Positions 35,243-44,618 are shown, counted from the stretch's first letter. The stretch: DNA of 64,000 nucleotides from Luteibacter flocculans (GCF_023612255.1 NZ_CP063231.1:1842001-1906000), one strand, 5' to 3'. Numbers and translations are program-made. Notes: generated by a model not told the origin, from the sequence alone.

Positions 35243-35782
35243 GTGCAGGTGATCAAGAAGGTAGGTGCCGCGCTGGCGGTAGCGATGCTGTCAGGGTGCG
35301 GTGGCAAGACGATGATGGTGAGCGACATGAGCGGCATGGTAGCGGCCAGTCCGGCTTCGCCATGGCTTACGGTGCAGGGCGCGGGGCAGACCGTCGTCAC
35401 GCTGACCGGGCTCGACACGAAGACGAAGGTGCAGGTGGCGCCCGACCTGGATGCCGTGGTTCAGGCGCAGGTGCGCAGCGCGTTGCAGCCGAAGTATTTC
35501 ACCGACCTGATCATCAACTGCCGTAGCCTGGAAGTGGGTGTTGCCGCGAAGACCGACGACGACGCGGCGATCACCAACGCCAACCTCGATCTCTCGGTGA
35601 GCTGCCGCATCGTCGCGCGCGGGCTCGTCGTTTCGAAGGGCTATCGCGTGCGCCAGTCGTCGCCCATCGATCCGGCGGCACCGCACTTCGATACTTTGCT
35701 GCCTGCCTTGATCCGTGGCGCTTCGAACCAGCTAGCCGACCAGTTGTGGACCGACGTGGTCGCGACGGGCGTCAAGCGCTGA
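35243..35782 (+). CDS. putative lipoprotein of unknown function
   Basis: 179 residues from GTG 35243, which follows GGGGGAACAGGG. The signal peptide MQVIKKVGAALAVAMLSGC ends in the lipobox LSGC. The mature part contains WLTVQGAGQTVVTLTGL and a region of strands (NANLDLSVSCRIVARGLVVSKGYRVRQSS). I do not recognise a family. It is divergent from the Mrr-like gene, with 116 bases between, and is convergent with the HDOD gene. Confidence 0.7.
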   Translation: MQVIKKVGAALAVAMLSGCGGKTMMVSDMSGMVAASPASPWLTVQGAGQTVVTLTGLDTKTKVQVAPDLDAVVQAQVRSALQPKYFTDLIINCRSLEVGVAAKTDDDAAITNANLDLSVSCRIVARGLVVSKGYRVRQSSPIDPAAPHFDTLLPALIRGASNQLADQLWTDVVATGVKR

Positions 35783-35812
35783 ACCACACGGCCCGTCGCT
35801 GACGCGGCGGGC

Positions 35813-36853
35813 TCAAGCGTCGGCCGTGGCGCGGGCGCGCAGGTCGTCGCGGCAAGCGAGCAGCCGCTCCTGACTGAACCCCTGGGGCGGCGTGGCAAGC
35901 AGCACGGCGTCCGCATCGACCGTGCCGCGCTCCACCATCACGTCCAGCATCGCCAGGCGGCTCGAGGCCAGCAGGGCGCGGCCGAGCGGTGTGCGTGCCC
36001 CGGCATCGGCCGGGTCGGCACGTTCCGCGAGCGCCTGGACGACGCGCGACGGGAAGCTCCAATGGCGGGCCGCGTGCAAGGACAGGCGTTCCACCTGCTG
36101 CCCCAGTGCCGCGACGAACGGTGCGCTGTAGTCGGGGGTGTCGGGCAAGCCGGTACGCAGCACCTCGCGCAGGATCGCCTGGGCGCCGGTCTGGCTGGCG
36201 AGTCCCGCAAGAAACGCCTCGAACGAGTCGCACACGCCCTGACTGAGGAAGATGCAGGCATGGGCGCAGCGCTCGGCATGCTCCCAGAGCCGCTCGCCAG
36301 CATGGCGCGTGATTTCGTTCTCGTCGGCGCGCAGGATCGGGCGCATCACCATCTGCATGACCACGCGACGCAGGCCATCGTGGCCAAGCAGGGTGATCGC
36401 CTGCGGCAGACCGGAGACGGGGCGGGCGGCGCTGAGATAGGCGCTGTTGGCGGCACGGATGACTTCGCCGACCAGCACGGTGTCGCGGGCGATCTGTTCG
36501 GCGAGCGTACGGCTGTCGACGTCGTCGCTGCGCAGGGAGCGCATGAGCTGCGGCACCACAGCGGGCAAGCGGGGCAGGGAACCGACGTCGAAACGTTCGC
36601 CACCGAAGGCGTCGCGCACGCGGCGCAGCGTGGCCTGCTCGGCCGGCGACAGACCGCCCTCGCGTGACGGACCGAAGCCGAAGACGAGCCGGTAGAAGCG
36701 GTCCTCGACCTCGTCCGGATCGAGTGCGCCGGCCGGAGGCGCGGCGGTCGGCTCGATGGATGCCGCAGGCATGGAAAGCGGCGGGCGCTCGCGCTCGTTG
36801 CGCGTGTTCGAGCCGGTGGCACCGAACCACTTCCTGAAGAACCGGCCAATCAC
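35813..36853 (-). CDS. HDOD-domain protein
   Basis: A 346-residue protein. Residues 1-60 are a Pro/Ser-rich linker after a basic start (MIGRFFRKWFG), and the HDOD region covers about 95-260 with LPRLPAVVPQLMRSLRSDDVDSRTLAEQIARD, VLVGEVIRAANSAYLSAARPVSGLPQAITLLG and an HAGERLWEHAERCA segment. HDOD proteins are signalling scaffolds related to HD hydrolases but usually lack the HD metal ligands. GTG 36853 after GGGAGCG is the best start; an extended frame overlaps the neighbouring promoter. It is divergent from the rluA-family gene. Confidence 0.82.
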   Translation of the reverse strand: MIGRFFRKWFGATGSNTRNERERPPLSMPAASIEPTAAPPAGALDPDEVEDRFYRLVFGFGPSREGGLSPAEQATLRRVRDAFGGERFDVGSLPRLPAVVPQLMRSLRSDDVDSRTLAEQIARDTVLVGEVIRAANSAYLSAARPVSGLPQAITLLGHDGLRRVVMQMVMRPILRADENEITRHAGERLWEHAERCAHACIFLSQGVCDSFEAFLAGLASQTGAQAILREVLRTGLPDTPDYSAPFVAALGQQVERLSLHAARHWSFPSRVVQALAERADPADAGARTPLGRALLASSRLAMLDVMVERGTVDADAVLLATPPQGFSQERLLACRDDLRARATADA

Positions 36854-36938
36854 GAGAGACGCTCCCGTCGGGGATGGAGACGATGGGCAAAGTATATGCC
36901 GCGGCGGGACGGCGGACATCAGCCGTCCGGCCATCTTC

Positions 36939-36951
36939 TACAATGCGCGCA
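36939..36951 (+). promoter_or_regulatory. rluA-family gene -10 box, predicted leaderless start
   Basis: TACAAT at 36939-36944 is followed by GCGCGC and then ATG at 36951. With standard spacing the first transcribed base is the A of the ATG. No Shine-Dalgarno precedes it. Confidence 0.55.
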
Positions 36952-37814
36952 TGGACCTGCAGCCACTCTCGAGCCGTGTCGTGCTGCCGCCTGGCGGCTG
37001 GGCCAGCGTGCTCGATTTCCTCTGCGAGCGGTTTCCCGCCGTCGGCCGCGATGCATGGCTCGATCGCATGGCCCGCGGTGTCGTCAGCGTGGACGGTGCG
37101 CCCGCGTCGCGCCTTGCGCCTTATCGGCCGGGTGCCGTGGTGACCTATCGCCGCGAAGTGGCGGACGAGCCGCGGATACCTTTCGAGGAGCGCATCGTTC
37201 ACCTAGACGACGACCTCGTGGTGGCGGACAAACCGCACTTTCTTCCGGTGATGCCGGCGGGGCGTCACGTGGAGGAAACGCTGCTGATGCGGCTGGTGCG
37301 TCGGCTCGGCAACCCCGATCTGGTGGCGCTGCATCGCTTGGATCGTGGCACGGCGGGGCTGGTGATGTTCTCGGCGCGACCGTCCAGCCGCGACGCCTAT
37401 ACGCGCCTGTTCCGCGAGCGAGAGATCGCCAAGACCTACGAGGCCCTGGCACCGCCGCTGCCAGGTGTCGCGTTTCCACTGCTGCGCGAGAGCCGCATCG
37501 TCAAGGGTGAGCCGTTCTTCCGCATGAGCGAAGGCGCGGGGCCGGCGAACGCGATCACGCGGATCGACGTGCTCGAACGTGGCGAGCGTTACTGGCGCTA
37601 TCGGCTGGAACCCGTCACCGGCCGCAAGCACCAGTTACGCGTGCACATGGCGGCGCTCGGTGCGCCTATTCTCGGCGATACCGTCTATCCCGCACAGCGT
37701 GCGGACCCTGGCGGGTTTGCCGATCCCCTGCGCCTGCTTGCCCGTGCGCTGCGCTTTGTCGATCCGCTGACCGGGCAGGATCGCCACTTTTGCAGCGAGC
37801 GTGAGTTGGGGTGA
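36951..37814 (+). CDS. RluA-family RNA pseudouridine synthase
   Basis: A 287-residue pseudouridine synthase. LVVADKPHFLPVMPAG opens the catalytic core, and HRLDRGTAG carries the catalytic Asp131. LEPVTGRKHQLRVHMAALGAPILGD is the typical end of the domain. An S4-like N-terminal segment (residues 15-65) is visible. The closest known groups modify 23S rRNA or tRNA (RluA, RluC, RluD, TruC), but which RNA is targeted is not decidable here. The ATG sits right after the -10 box. Confidence 0.88.
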   Translation: MDLQPLSSRVVLPPGGWASVLDFLCERFPAVGRDAWLDRMARGVVSVDGAPASRLAPYRPGAVVTYRREVADEPRIPFEERIVHLDDDLVVADKPHFLPVMPAGRHVEETLLMRLVRRLGNPDLVALHRLDRGTAGLVMFSARPSSRDAYTRLFREREIAKTYEALAPPLPGVAFPLLRESRIVKGEPFFRMSEGAGPANAITRIDVLERGERYWRYRLEPVTGRKHQLRVHMAALGAPILGDTVYPAQRADPGGFADPLRLLARALRFVDPLTGQDRHFCSERELG

Positions 37815-37854
37815 GCGGCCCGAACTCGACCTTTACAGACGCGGAGCGCAAACT

Positions 37855-39279
37855 ATGCGCCTCGCCGCCGCCCATCCCCGGATGACTCCCGCCCCTGGTT
37901 TCCGCACCGTTGCCCTGATCATCGCGAGCGCGATGTTCATGGAACAACTGGATGGCACCATCCTCGCCACCGCGTTGCCGGCGATGGCCGAATCGTTCGG
38001 GGTGTCGCCGCTGCACATGAGCGTGGCGCTCACGTCCTACATGCTGAGCCTGGCGGTCTTCATTCCCGCCAGCGGGGCGATCGCGGATCGCTACGGGTCG
38101 CGCAACGTCTTCCGCGCCGCCATCGCCTTGTTCACGTTGGGCTCGATCCTCTGCGGCGTCTCCGGCAACCTGCCGCTGCTGGTGCTTTCGCGCCTCCTGC
38201 AAGGCATCGGCGGCGCCATGATGGTGCCGGTGGGTCGGCTCGTACTGCTGCGTTCCGTGCCCAAGTCGGAACTCGTGTCCGCGATGTCCTGGCTGCTGGT
38301 GCCAGCGTTGATCGGCCCGGTGGTCGGGCCACCGCTGGGAGGCTTCATCGTCACCTGGGTGTCCTGGCGCTGGATCTTCTACATCAACGTACCGATCGGC
38401 GTGGCCGGCATCTGGCTGGCCTCGAAATACATTCCCGACGTGCGCTTGCCCGACAAGGTGCGCTTCGACACGCTGGGCTTCGTGCTTTCCGGCGTGTCGC
38501 TGTCCTGCCTCGTGTTCGGCCTGGAAATGGTCAGCCATGGCGCGAGCTCGGTCGCCGGTTCCACGGTGCTGATCGTCGTCGGCCTGGTCGTTGGCGCGCT
38601 CTACGTCGCGCACGCACGTCGCGTGGAGCATCCGATTCTCGATCTCTCCCTGATGCGCTTCACCACGTTCCGGCTATCGGTGATTGCGGGTTCGCTCACC
38701 CGCATCACGGCGGGGGCCATGCCGTTTCTGCTGCCGCTGATGATGCAGCTGGGTTTCGGCCTGTCGGCAGCGCACAGCGGCGTGGTCACGTTTGTGTCCG
38801 CACTCGGCGCCATGCTGATGAAGGCCACGGCGGCACCGGTGCTGCGCCTGTGGGGCTTTCGCGCCACGCTGGTGTGGAACGGCGTGCTGTCGATGCTGTG
38901 CGTAGCCTTGTGTGCCGCGTTCCGCCCCGACTGGCCGTTGTGGACCATCTACACCGTGCTGTTGCTGAGCGGCTTTTTCCAGTCGCTCCAATTCAGTGCG
39001 TACAACACCGTGGCCTATGCCGACGTACCCAGCGAGCGGTTTTCGAGCGCCACGAGCTTCTACACCACCTTCCAGCAATTGATGCTCTCGCTGGGCATCT
39101 GCGTCGCTGCCGCCGCACTGCATGCCTCGGTGTCCTGGCACGGCCGCGAACATGCGCAGTTGCCTGATTTCAGCGCGGCCTTCCTCGTCGTGACCCTGAT
39201 CTCGCTGATCGCGGCGCCCGTATGTGCCCGCCTGCCGCGCAACGCCGGCGCGGAAATGAGCGGGCATCGGGCGCGCTGA
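37855..39279 (+). CDS. MFS drug-exporter (DHA2/EmrB-like)
   Basis: A 474-residue transporter with 13-14 membrane helices. MEQLDGTILATALPAMAESF is the DHA2 motif D1 region, ADRYGSRNVF is the loop 2-3 motif A, and LVPALIGPVVGPPLGGFIV is motif C of proton antiporters. It probably exports toxic compounds across the inner membrane. ATG 37855 has GGAG nine bases upstream; an upstream TTG would add 18 residues. It lies 40 bases after the pseudouridine synthase gene and is followed by a new promoter. Confidence 0.9.
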   Translation: MRLAAAHPRMTPAPGFRTVALIIASAMFMEQLDGTILATALPAMAESFGVSPLHMSVALTSYMLSLAVFIPASGAIADRYGSRNVFRAAIALFTLGSILCGVSGNLPLLVLSRLLQGIGGAMMVPVGRLVLLRSVPKSELVSAMSWLLVPALIGPVVGPPLGGFIVTWVSWRWIFYINVPIGVAGIWLASKYIPDVRLPDKVRFDTLGFVLSGVSLSCLVFGLEMVSHGASSVAGSTVLIVVGLVVGALYVAHARRVEHPILDLSLMRFTTFRLSVIAGSLTRITAGAMPFLLPLMMQLGFGLSAAHSGVVTFVSALGAMLMKATAAPVLRLWGFRATLVWNGVLSMLCVALCAAFRPDWPLWTIYTVLLLSGFFQSLQFSAYNTVAYADVPSERFSSATSFYTTFQQLMLSLGICVAAAALHASVSWHGREHAQLPDFSAAFLVVTLISLIAAPVCARLPRNAGAEMSGHRAR

Positions 39280-39291
39280 GAGTCGGTGGGC

Positions 39292-39297
39292 TAGAAT
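39292..39297 (+). promoter_or_regulatory. -10 box for the RsmC-like/rsuA operon
   Basis: TAGAAT in GGGCTAGAATCCGCGG, 12 bases after the MFS stop. It gives a start near 39304 and a leader of about 30 bases to the TTG at 39334, with GAGG at 39321-39324. Confidence 0.45.
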
Positions 39298-39333
39298 CCG
39301 CGGTTCCCTGTCGCCTGTTCGAGGTCCACCGCA

Positions 39334-40392
39334 TTGTCCGCCGGTACCGCTTCCGACGCCGCGCTCGATGCGCTGTTCGTGCCGTTCTCCACGGGCGAAC
39401 TGACTCTCCCGGCCGACGAGAACCTGCTGTTCCTGCGCGCGCGCGACGGCTTCCCGTTGCGCGAGCGCAAGCGTGCAGGCTGGCTGATGCAGCAATCATT
39501 CAAGCCGGCGGCAGATGCACTCGCCGCGTCGGGCTTTCAGGTCACAGCGGATCTCCCCGAGCGTCGCTTCCGCGTGGTGCTGGTGCTGCCGACGCGGCAA
39601 CGCGAGGAATCGCGAGCCTTGTTCGCACAAGCCATGGCGCACGTGGGCGAGGGCGGCATCGTGGTCGCCAGCGTGGCGAATACCGAAGGTGCGAAGACCG
39701 CGGAAGCGGATCTCGCGCGGCTTGCCGGGCACGTCACCACACTCTCCAAGCACAAGTGCCGCGTGTTCTGGACCCGGCCGGGCGCCGTCGCCGATGCCTC
39801 GCTGCAGGCGGCGTGGCTCACCCTCGACGAACCCTTGTCGGTGGCCGAAGGACGCTTCGTCAGCCGCCGCGGCTTGTTTGCCTGGGATCGGATCGATACG
39901 GCGTCCGCGTTGCTGGTCGACGTGTTGCCGAACGACCTCCGCGGTCGCGTCGCGGACCTTGGCGCCGGCTTCGGCTACCTTGCCTGCACGGCCATCGAGC
40001 GCTGCGCAGGCATCACCTCCGTGGACCTCTACGAAGCCGAAGCGCGCGCTCTGGAACCGGCACGACGCAATCTCGCGGATGCCGTCACGCGCGCCGGCCG
40101 CGCCGTCGCCACGCACGTGCGCTGGCACGACGTGACGCATGGCATCGACGAAGGCTATGACGCCATCGTCAGCAACCCGCCGTTCCACCAGGGCCGGGCG
40201 GACGATCCTACGCTGGGTCGTGCCTTCATCGCCGCGGCCGCGCGCGGGCTTGCCGCGCAGGGCTCGTTCTGGATGGTCGCCAATCGCCACCTTGCCTACG
40301 AGGCCACGTTGGACGCCTGCTTCGCGAGCGTCCGCACGGTGGTCGAGCAGGGCGGCTTCAAGGTCTTCGAAGCAAGGAATCCCCGCCGATGA
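39334..40392 (+). CDS. rsmC: RsmC/RlmG-like rRNA guanine-N2 methyltransferase
   Basis: 352 residues with the two-domain plan of RsmC: an N-terminal degenerate domain to about 165 and a C-terminal catalytic domain with SAM motif I DLGAGFGYL at 208-216 and the base-methylating motif NPPF at 281-284 (SNPPFHQG). RsmC makes m2G1207 in 16S rRNA; RlmG is the alternative. The start codon is TTG, supported by GAGG nine bases upstream. It overlaps rsuA by ATGA, so two 16S rRNA modification enzymes are co-translated. Confidence 0.85.
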   Translation: MSAGTASDAALDALFVPFSTGELTLPADENLLFLRARDGFPLRERKRAGWLMQQSFKPAADALAASGFQVTADLPERRFRVVLVLPTRQREESRALFAQAMAHVGEGGIVVASVANTEGAKTAEADLARLAGHVTTLSKHKCRVFWTRPGAVADASLQAAWLTLDEPLSVAEGRFVSRRGLFAWDRIDTASALLVDVLPNDLRGRVADLGAGFGYLACTAIERCAGITSVDLYEAEARALEPARRNLADAVTRAGRAVATHVRWHDVTHGIDEGYDAIVSNPPFHQGRADDPTLGRAFIAAAARGLAAQGSFWMVANRHLAYEATLDACFASVRTVVEQGGFKVFEARNPRR

Positions 40393-41105
40393 AACTCGTG
40401 CGCCTGTTGGCGAATCTTGGCTACGGCAGCCGCAAGCAGGTCGCGGCCATGTTCCGCGAGGGCCTCGTGACGGATGCCTCCGGTGAGGTGCTCTACGCCG
40501 ACGACAAGGTCGATCATGCCGAGATACGTTTCGAGGGCGAGCCGCTCGATCCGCCGCAGGGCATGCTGCTGATGTTGCATAAGCCGGTTGGCTATACCTG
40601 CTCGCGCAAGGACGTCGGTCGCCTTGTCTACGACCTGCTGCCGCCGCGGTTCGCGTTGCGCAATCCGGTGCTTTCCACGGTCGGCCGGCTGGATCGCGAC
40701 ACCTCGGGGCTGCTCCTGTTCACCGACGACGGGCAGTTGCTGCATCGGATCATCTCGCCCAAGGCAGCGTTGGCGAAGGTCTACGAGGCCACGCTGGCCG
40801 AGGATCTGCGCGGAGACGAGGGCGACCAGTTCGCCTCGGGCACGTTGATGCTCGAAGGCGAGTCCGACCCGCTCGAACCGGCAACGTTGGAGGTGCTGGC
40901 ACCGCGCCGTGCGCGCCTGACGTTGACCGAAGGTCGCTACCACCAGGCGCGCCGTATGTTCGCCGCCGTGGGCAATCACGTGGTGACGCTGGAGCGCGTC
41001 GCGCTTGGCGGACTCACGCTCGAAGGCCTGCCGTCGGGCGAATGGCGCTTGCTGGACACCGCCGACGTCGCTCGTCTCTTCGGCACGGCCACTTCTGTCG
41101 CGTGA
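40389..41105 (+). CDS. rsuA: 16S rRNA pseudouridine 516 synthase
   Basis: A 238-residue RsuA-family enzyme. An S4-like RNA-binding domain (residues 1-50, LLANLGYGSRKQVAAMFREG) precedes the catalytic core with GRLDRDTSGL (D102). EGRYHQARRMFAAVGNHVVTLERVALGGL is the signature end of the RsuA/RluB/E/F group. Length matches RsuA (231 residues in E. coli). It overlaps the RsmC-like gene upstream. Confidence 0.9.
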   Translation: MKLVRLLANLGYGSRKQVAAMFREGLVTDASGEVLYADDKVDHAEIRFEGEPLDPPQGMLLMLHKPVGYTCSRKDVGRLVYDLLPPRFALRNPVLSTVGRLDRDTSGLLLFTDDGQLLHRIISPKAALAKVYEATLAEDLRGDEGDQFASGTLMLEGESDPLEPATLEVLAPRRARLTLTEGRYHQARRMFAAVGNHVVTLERVALGGLTLEGLPSGEWRLLDTADVARLFGTATSVA

Positions 41106-41192
41106 GCCGGCGCCTCGGGCATGGGGCTCTGGACGCTTCCTGCACGGCGGGTGCAGTATCGAAAGGTTCCCTCGACCCAAGGAGTGCGTACG

Positions 41193-41720
41193 ATGAAACA
41201 TCTCGCCCTGGCCGTGGCCGGTCTTCTCGGCTGCGCGGCCGCGCAGGCCGCCGATAAGAGTGTGACGGTACCCATGCATCTCGTAACGGCTGACGGTGCG
41301 GGTGCATCCGTCGGCAAGGTCACCGTGACGGAAACCGCGGGCGGCCTCGTCTTCACCCCCGAACTGAAGGGCTTGCCGCCCGGCGAGCACGGCTTCCACC
41401 TGCACGAGAAACCCAGTTGCGATCCGGGTGAGAAGGACGGCAAGAAGGGGGCGGCGCTCGCGGCTGGCGGTCATTACGACCCGGGCCACACCGGCAAGCA
41501 CGAAGGGCCCGACGCGTCCGGCCACGAAGGCGATCTGCCGAAGATCACGGTCGCTGCCGACGGCACTGATACGACCGCCGTCACGGCGCCGCGTCTGAAG
41601 ACGCTCGCCACGCTCAAGGGCCACGCGCTCATGATTCACGCTGGCGGCGACAACTACGCCGACGAGCCTCAGCCGCTCGGTGGCGGCGGGGCGCGGATCG
41701 CCTGCGGCGTCGTCAAGTAA
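41193..41720 (+). CDS. sodC: Cu/Zn superoxide dismutase, periplasmic
   Basis: 175 residues. A signal peptide of about 19 residues (cleavage after AAAQA) is followed by a SodC fold. Metal ligands are seen in HGFHLHEKPSC, GGHYDPGHTGKHEGP and EGDLP, with the last His in LMIHAGGDNYAD; the disulphide partner is in GARIACG. It dismutates superoxide in the periplasm. ATG 41193 follows AAGGAG at 41179-41184. Seven bases separate it from the AlkB-like gene, so an operon is likely. Confidence 0.93.
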   Translation: MKHLALAVAGLLGCAAAQAADKSVTVPMHLVTADGAGASVGKVTVTETAGGLVFTPELKGLPPGEHGFHLHEKPSCDPGEKDGKKGAALAAGGHYDPGHTGKHEGPDASGHEGDLPKITVAADGTDTTAVTAPRLKTLATLKGHALMIHAGGDNYADEPQPLGGGGARIACGVVK

Positions 41721-41727
41721 GGATCCG

Positions 41728-42345
41728 ATGTCTCAGGGCGGCTTGTTCGCTTCCGAACCGCTCGTGCTCGTCGATGACGAACACGGGCGGTTCGTCTATA
41801 TGCCGGGCGCTGTGGCGCCCGAGCGTGCGAGCGCCTGGTTTGCCAGTCTGCTTGCGGATATCCCGTGGGAGGCACAGCGTCGCGCCATGTACGGCCGCGA
41901 GGTGGACGTGCCGCGGCTTACGCAGCACTACGCGCTCGACGATCCGTCGCTGCCGCGTGTGCTCGGCGAGGCGGGGCGCGCGATCGTCGACGTCACGGGT
42001 ATCCCGTTCACCACGGTCGGCCTCAATCTCTATCGGGACGGCCGGGACAGCGTCGCGCCGCACAACGACCATCTTGAGGAGCTGACCGAAGGCGCGCCGA
42101 TCGCGCTGCTGTCGCTTGGCGCGACGCGGCGCATGACGCTGCGCGAGCGCGGCGGCAGGAAGCGCAACTTCGATATCGACCTCGAGGCTGGCAGCGTGCT
42201 CACGATGAGCTACGCCACGCAGCATCACTACGACCACGGCATACCGAAAGTGCGCGCCGAAGTCGGACCGCGAATCAGCCTGGCGTTCCGGGTGCGGCCG
42301 GCAGGGAAGGCGCCCGGCCGACGTTACGCGCCCCAAGCCCGCTAG
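41728..42345 (+). CDS. AlkB-like 2-oxoglutarate/Fe(II) dioxygenase
   Basis: A 205-residue 2OG-Fe(II) oxygenase. Iron ligands are H112 and D114 (APHNDH) and H170 (YDHGIPK); R182 in PRISLAFR should bind 2-oxoglutarate. The overall plan and length match AlkB homologues that remove alkyl lesions from DNA or RNA by oxidation. ATG 41728 follows AAGGATCC. It is placed after sodC in the same direction. Its stop overlaps the 3' end of the diguanylate cyclase gene on the other strand by four bases. Confidence 0.87.
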   Translation: MSQGGLFASEPLVLVDDEHGRFVYMPGAVAPERASAWFASLLADIPWEAQRRAMYGREVDVPRLTQHYALDDPSLPRVLGEAGRAIVDVTGIPFTTVGLNLYRDGRDSVAPHNDHLEELTEGAPIALLSLGATRRMTLRERGGRKRNFDIDLEAGSVLTMSYATQHHYDHGIPKVRAEVGPRISLAFRVRPAGKAPGRRYAPQAR

Positions 42346-43436
42346 AACAGGTCGATGCTGCCCAGGGCGACTGGGGCGAGTTCGCCACGCGCAGAAAGCG
42401 CTTCGTATCCGTGCACGCTGTTGCGGCCGTTCTGCTTGGCGAAGTAGAGCGCCTTGTCCGCGCGATCGAGCACGATCTCGGGATAGTCGTTCTCGCTGAT
42501 CCTCGCATAGCCGATGCTGACGGTCACGTGGTCTACCTGCGGGAACGCGTGTTCCGCGACGAGCTGGCGGAAGCGATCCAGCACGGCCCTCGCCGCACTT
42601 TCGTCCGGCGCCGCCAGCAGGATCACGAACTCCTCGCCGCCAAAGCGGAACAGTACGTCGCCCTGGCGGAAGCTCGCGCGCATCTGCTGGGCGAGCATCA
42701 GGATCACCTCGTCGCCGTAGACATGGCCGTAGGTGTCGTTGATCCGCTTGAAATGGTCGATGTCGAGAATGGCGAGAAACAGCTGCGCCTGGGTCTCGGG
42801 GGCATGCCGCTGTTCGGCGCGTCCCGGGGCGGGCCGGCTGCGCTGGCGGTGCAGCTTGAGCAGCCGCTGCAGTCGCTGTTCGAAACTCCGGCGGTTGTAC
42901 AGGCCGGTGAGCTTGTCGCGCTCGCTTTCGTTGAGCAGGGCGATGTAGTTGCCATAGATGCGCGCGAAACCTTCGACCATCGAGCGCACTTCGTCGAGCG
43001 GTTCCTCGGCCTCGAGCATCAGGGCGCCGATGGCTGCGTGCTCGCGTTGGATCGGAATCACCAGGCGATTGACGCCGTGCTCCGTGACGTCACTGATCGC
43101 CTCGGAGGTTTCCAGTGCGCAGACGATGGTGTCGATCGCATCGCCGTCGCGGTCGGGATCGACGGCCTCCACGACGAAGCCGCCCTCGGGACCGGGCTTG
43201 CGCGAGCAGACGACAATGGAGTCCACCGGATGCGAGGGGTCTTCTCCGCACTTGCACAGGGTGACGCTGTTGACGGCCACCAACTCGGCCAGCGACAGCA
43301 CCATGCTGTGGTCCAACGCGTCGATATCGCGGTGGTGGGTGAATTCCGCCACGGACGCGAGCAGGCGCGACTCGGGCAGGACGCCGGCAAGAGCGTGCCA
43401 GGCGGCTTTCATGGCCGCAGTTTCCGAGCGACCCAT
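42342..43436 (-). CDS. diguanylate cyclase with N-terminal GAF-like domain
   Basis: 364 residues. Residues 20-165 look like a GAF-type sensor domain (LAELVAVNSVTLCKCGEDP, VNRLVIPIQREHAAIGALMLEAEEPL). A Pro/Arg-rich spacer at about 197-215 interrupts the start of the GGDEF domain. The active-site motif is GGEEF at 266-270 and the inhibitory site RQGD at 257-260, so c-di-GMP synthesis with product feedback is predicted. It is cytosolic, with no membrane helix. ATG 43436 is used; ATG 43412 is an alternative. Confidence 0.88.
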   Translation of the reverse strand: MGRSETAAMKAAWHALAGVLPESRLLASVAEFTHHRDIDALDHSMVLSLAELVAVNSVTLCKCGEDPSHPVDSIVVCSRKPGPEGGFVVEAVDPDRDGDAIDTIVCALETSEAISDVTEHGVNRLVIPIQREHAAIGALMLEAEEPLDEVRSMVEGFARIYGNYIALLNESERDKLTGLYNRRSFEQRLQRLLKLHRQRSRPAPGRAEQRHAPETQAQLFLAILDIDHFKRINDTYGHVYGDEVILMLAQQMRASFRQGDVLFRFGGEEFVILLAAPDESAARAVLDRFRQLVAEHAFPQVDHVTVSIGYARISENDYPEIVLDRADKALYFAKQNGRNSVHGYEALSARGELAPVALGSIDLF

Positions 43437-43658
43437 CGATCGCTATATGCACGCATGGCTGGCACCGACGACTCCTCCCCCGAGCGGGGCACGCAGGGCG
43501 CCCCTTTAGTCTTGATTACCGCGGGCCGACCGACCCGTTGGGGTGAGTGACGGCAGGCTGGCCGATAACTTTAGCGTATGAAGACCTTGAATGTCTCAAA
43601 AGGTGAATCAGCGCACGTTTTCAGGTCTTCACAATAATGAAAGGCTGAGGTAAGCCGG

Positions 43659-44618
43659 TCAGTCGCCATCGAGCCAGCCCCTCCATTTGAAGAACAGCAC
43701 CGGCAACACGATGCTGATCAGGATGGCGGCGAGTGCGATGGCGTAACCGTGCGGCCAGGTCAGTTCGGGCATGTCCTTGAAATTCATGCCCCAGATGCCG
43801 GCGAGGATCACCGGGGGGATCGTCGCGACCGACGTCACCGTCAGCACCTTCATGACATGGTTCTGGTCCGTGCTGATGAAGCCAAGGCTTGCGTCGAGCA
43901 GGAACTGCAGCTTGTTGGTGAGCTGGTCGTCGAACTCGTCCAACGTGCGCAGATCGTGCTCCACCACGCGCAGGCGCACGGCGACGTCATCGGACATCCA
44001 GTCCGGCTGCTTGGCGCGAAGGAAGGACACGATCCGCTGCACGCCGAGCATCGACGAGCGATTGCGCGCCTGCTCGCCTTCGAGCCGCCCCACTTCGAGC
44101 ATGCAGTTGCGCAGGGCCGGCGTGCCGAGGCGTTCGGGCGTAAAGATGCGATCCGACAGCTTCTTGAGGTCGGCCGAGACGTCTTCCATGCGCTTCGCGG
44201 CGACATTCACGACCGCTTCGATCAACGTGGCGAGCGCATCGGCGCTGGATTCCCAGCGATGTTCGGCGCAACTGTCGTTGGCGAGTTGGAAGGCGGGCGA
44301 ATCCGCAAAGCGCAAGGTCAGCAGTATGTGGTTCGTCACCACGATGCCGACCGGCGTCGGTTGGTGGGCGCGGGTCGTGTCGGCGAAGTAGGGAATCGAG
44401 AGATACATCGCGTCGTCGTCGGTGCGGATGCGGCTCGACAGCGCCAGGCTCGTCAGGTCGCTGCGCTCTGGCACGCGCAGGCCGGTGCTCTCACCAGCAC
44501 AGCGGCGTTCGTCTTCGGTGGGGTCCAGCAGGTCGATCCAGAGGGGGGCATCCGGCTTGCCCATGCCCGGTGTCCATTGGGTCGGGTGGGGCTTACCGTG
44601 TTCGTGGATGATCAGCAC
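43659..44618 (-). CDS. corA: CorA-family magnesium/cobalt transporter
   Basis: A 319-residue CorA-type channel with a long cytosolic N-domain rich in helix (110-250) and two C-terminal membrane helices. GMN is at 277-279 (AGIWGMNFKDMPE), the selectivity-filter signature. The C-terminus (FFKWRGWLDGD) has the usual basic and acidic cap. It takes up Mg2+ and can carry Co2+ or Ni2+. The 222-base gap to the diguanylate cyclase gene holds only an 8-base inverted repeat and no gene. Confidence 0.9.
   Translation of the reverse strand: MLIIHEHGKPHPTQWTPGMGKPDAPLWIDLLDPTEDERRCAGESTGLRVPERSDLTSLALSSRIRTDDDAMYLSIPYFADTTRAHQPTPVGIVVTNHILLTLRFADSPAFQLANDSCAEHRWESSADALATLIEAVVNVAAKRMEDVSADLKKLSDRIFTPERLGTPALRNCMLEVGRLEGEQARNRSSMLGVQRIVSFLRAKQPDWMSDDVAVRLRVVEHDLRTLDEFDDQLTNKLQFLLDASLGFISTDQNHVMKVLTVTSVATIPPVILAGIWGMNFKDMPELTWPHGYAIALAAILISIVLPVLFFKWRGWLDGD

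Noticed and set aside
43561-43568. Second sigma-28 promoter (GCCGATAA)
   Set aside because: No TAAA-type -35 at suitable spacing, and no gene follows on that strand for over 1.2 kb.
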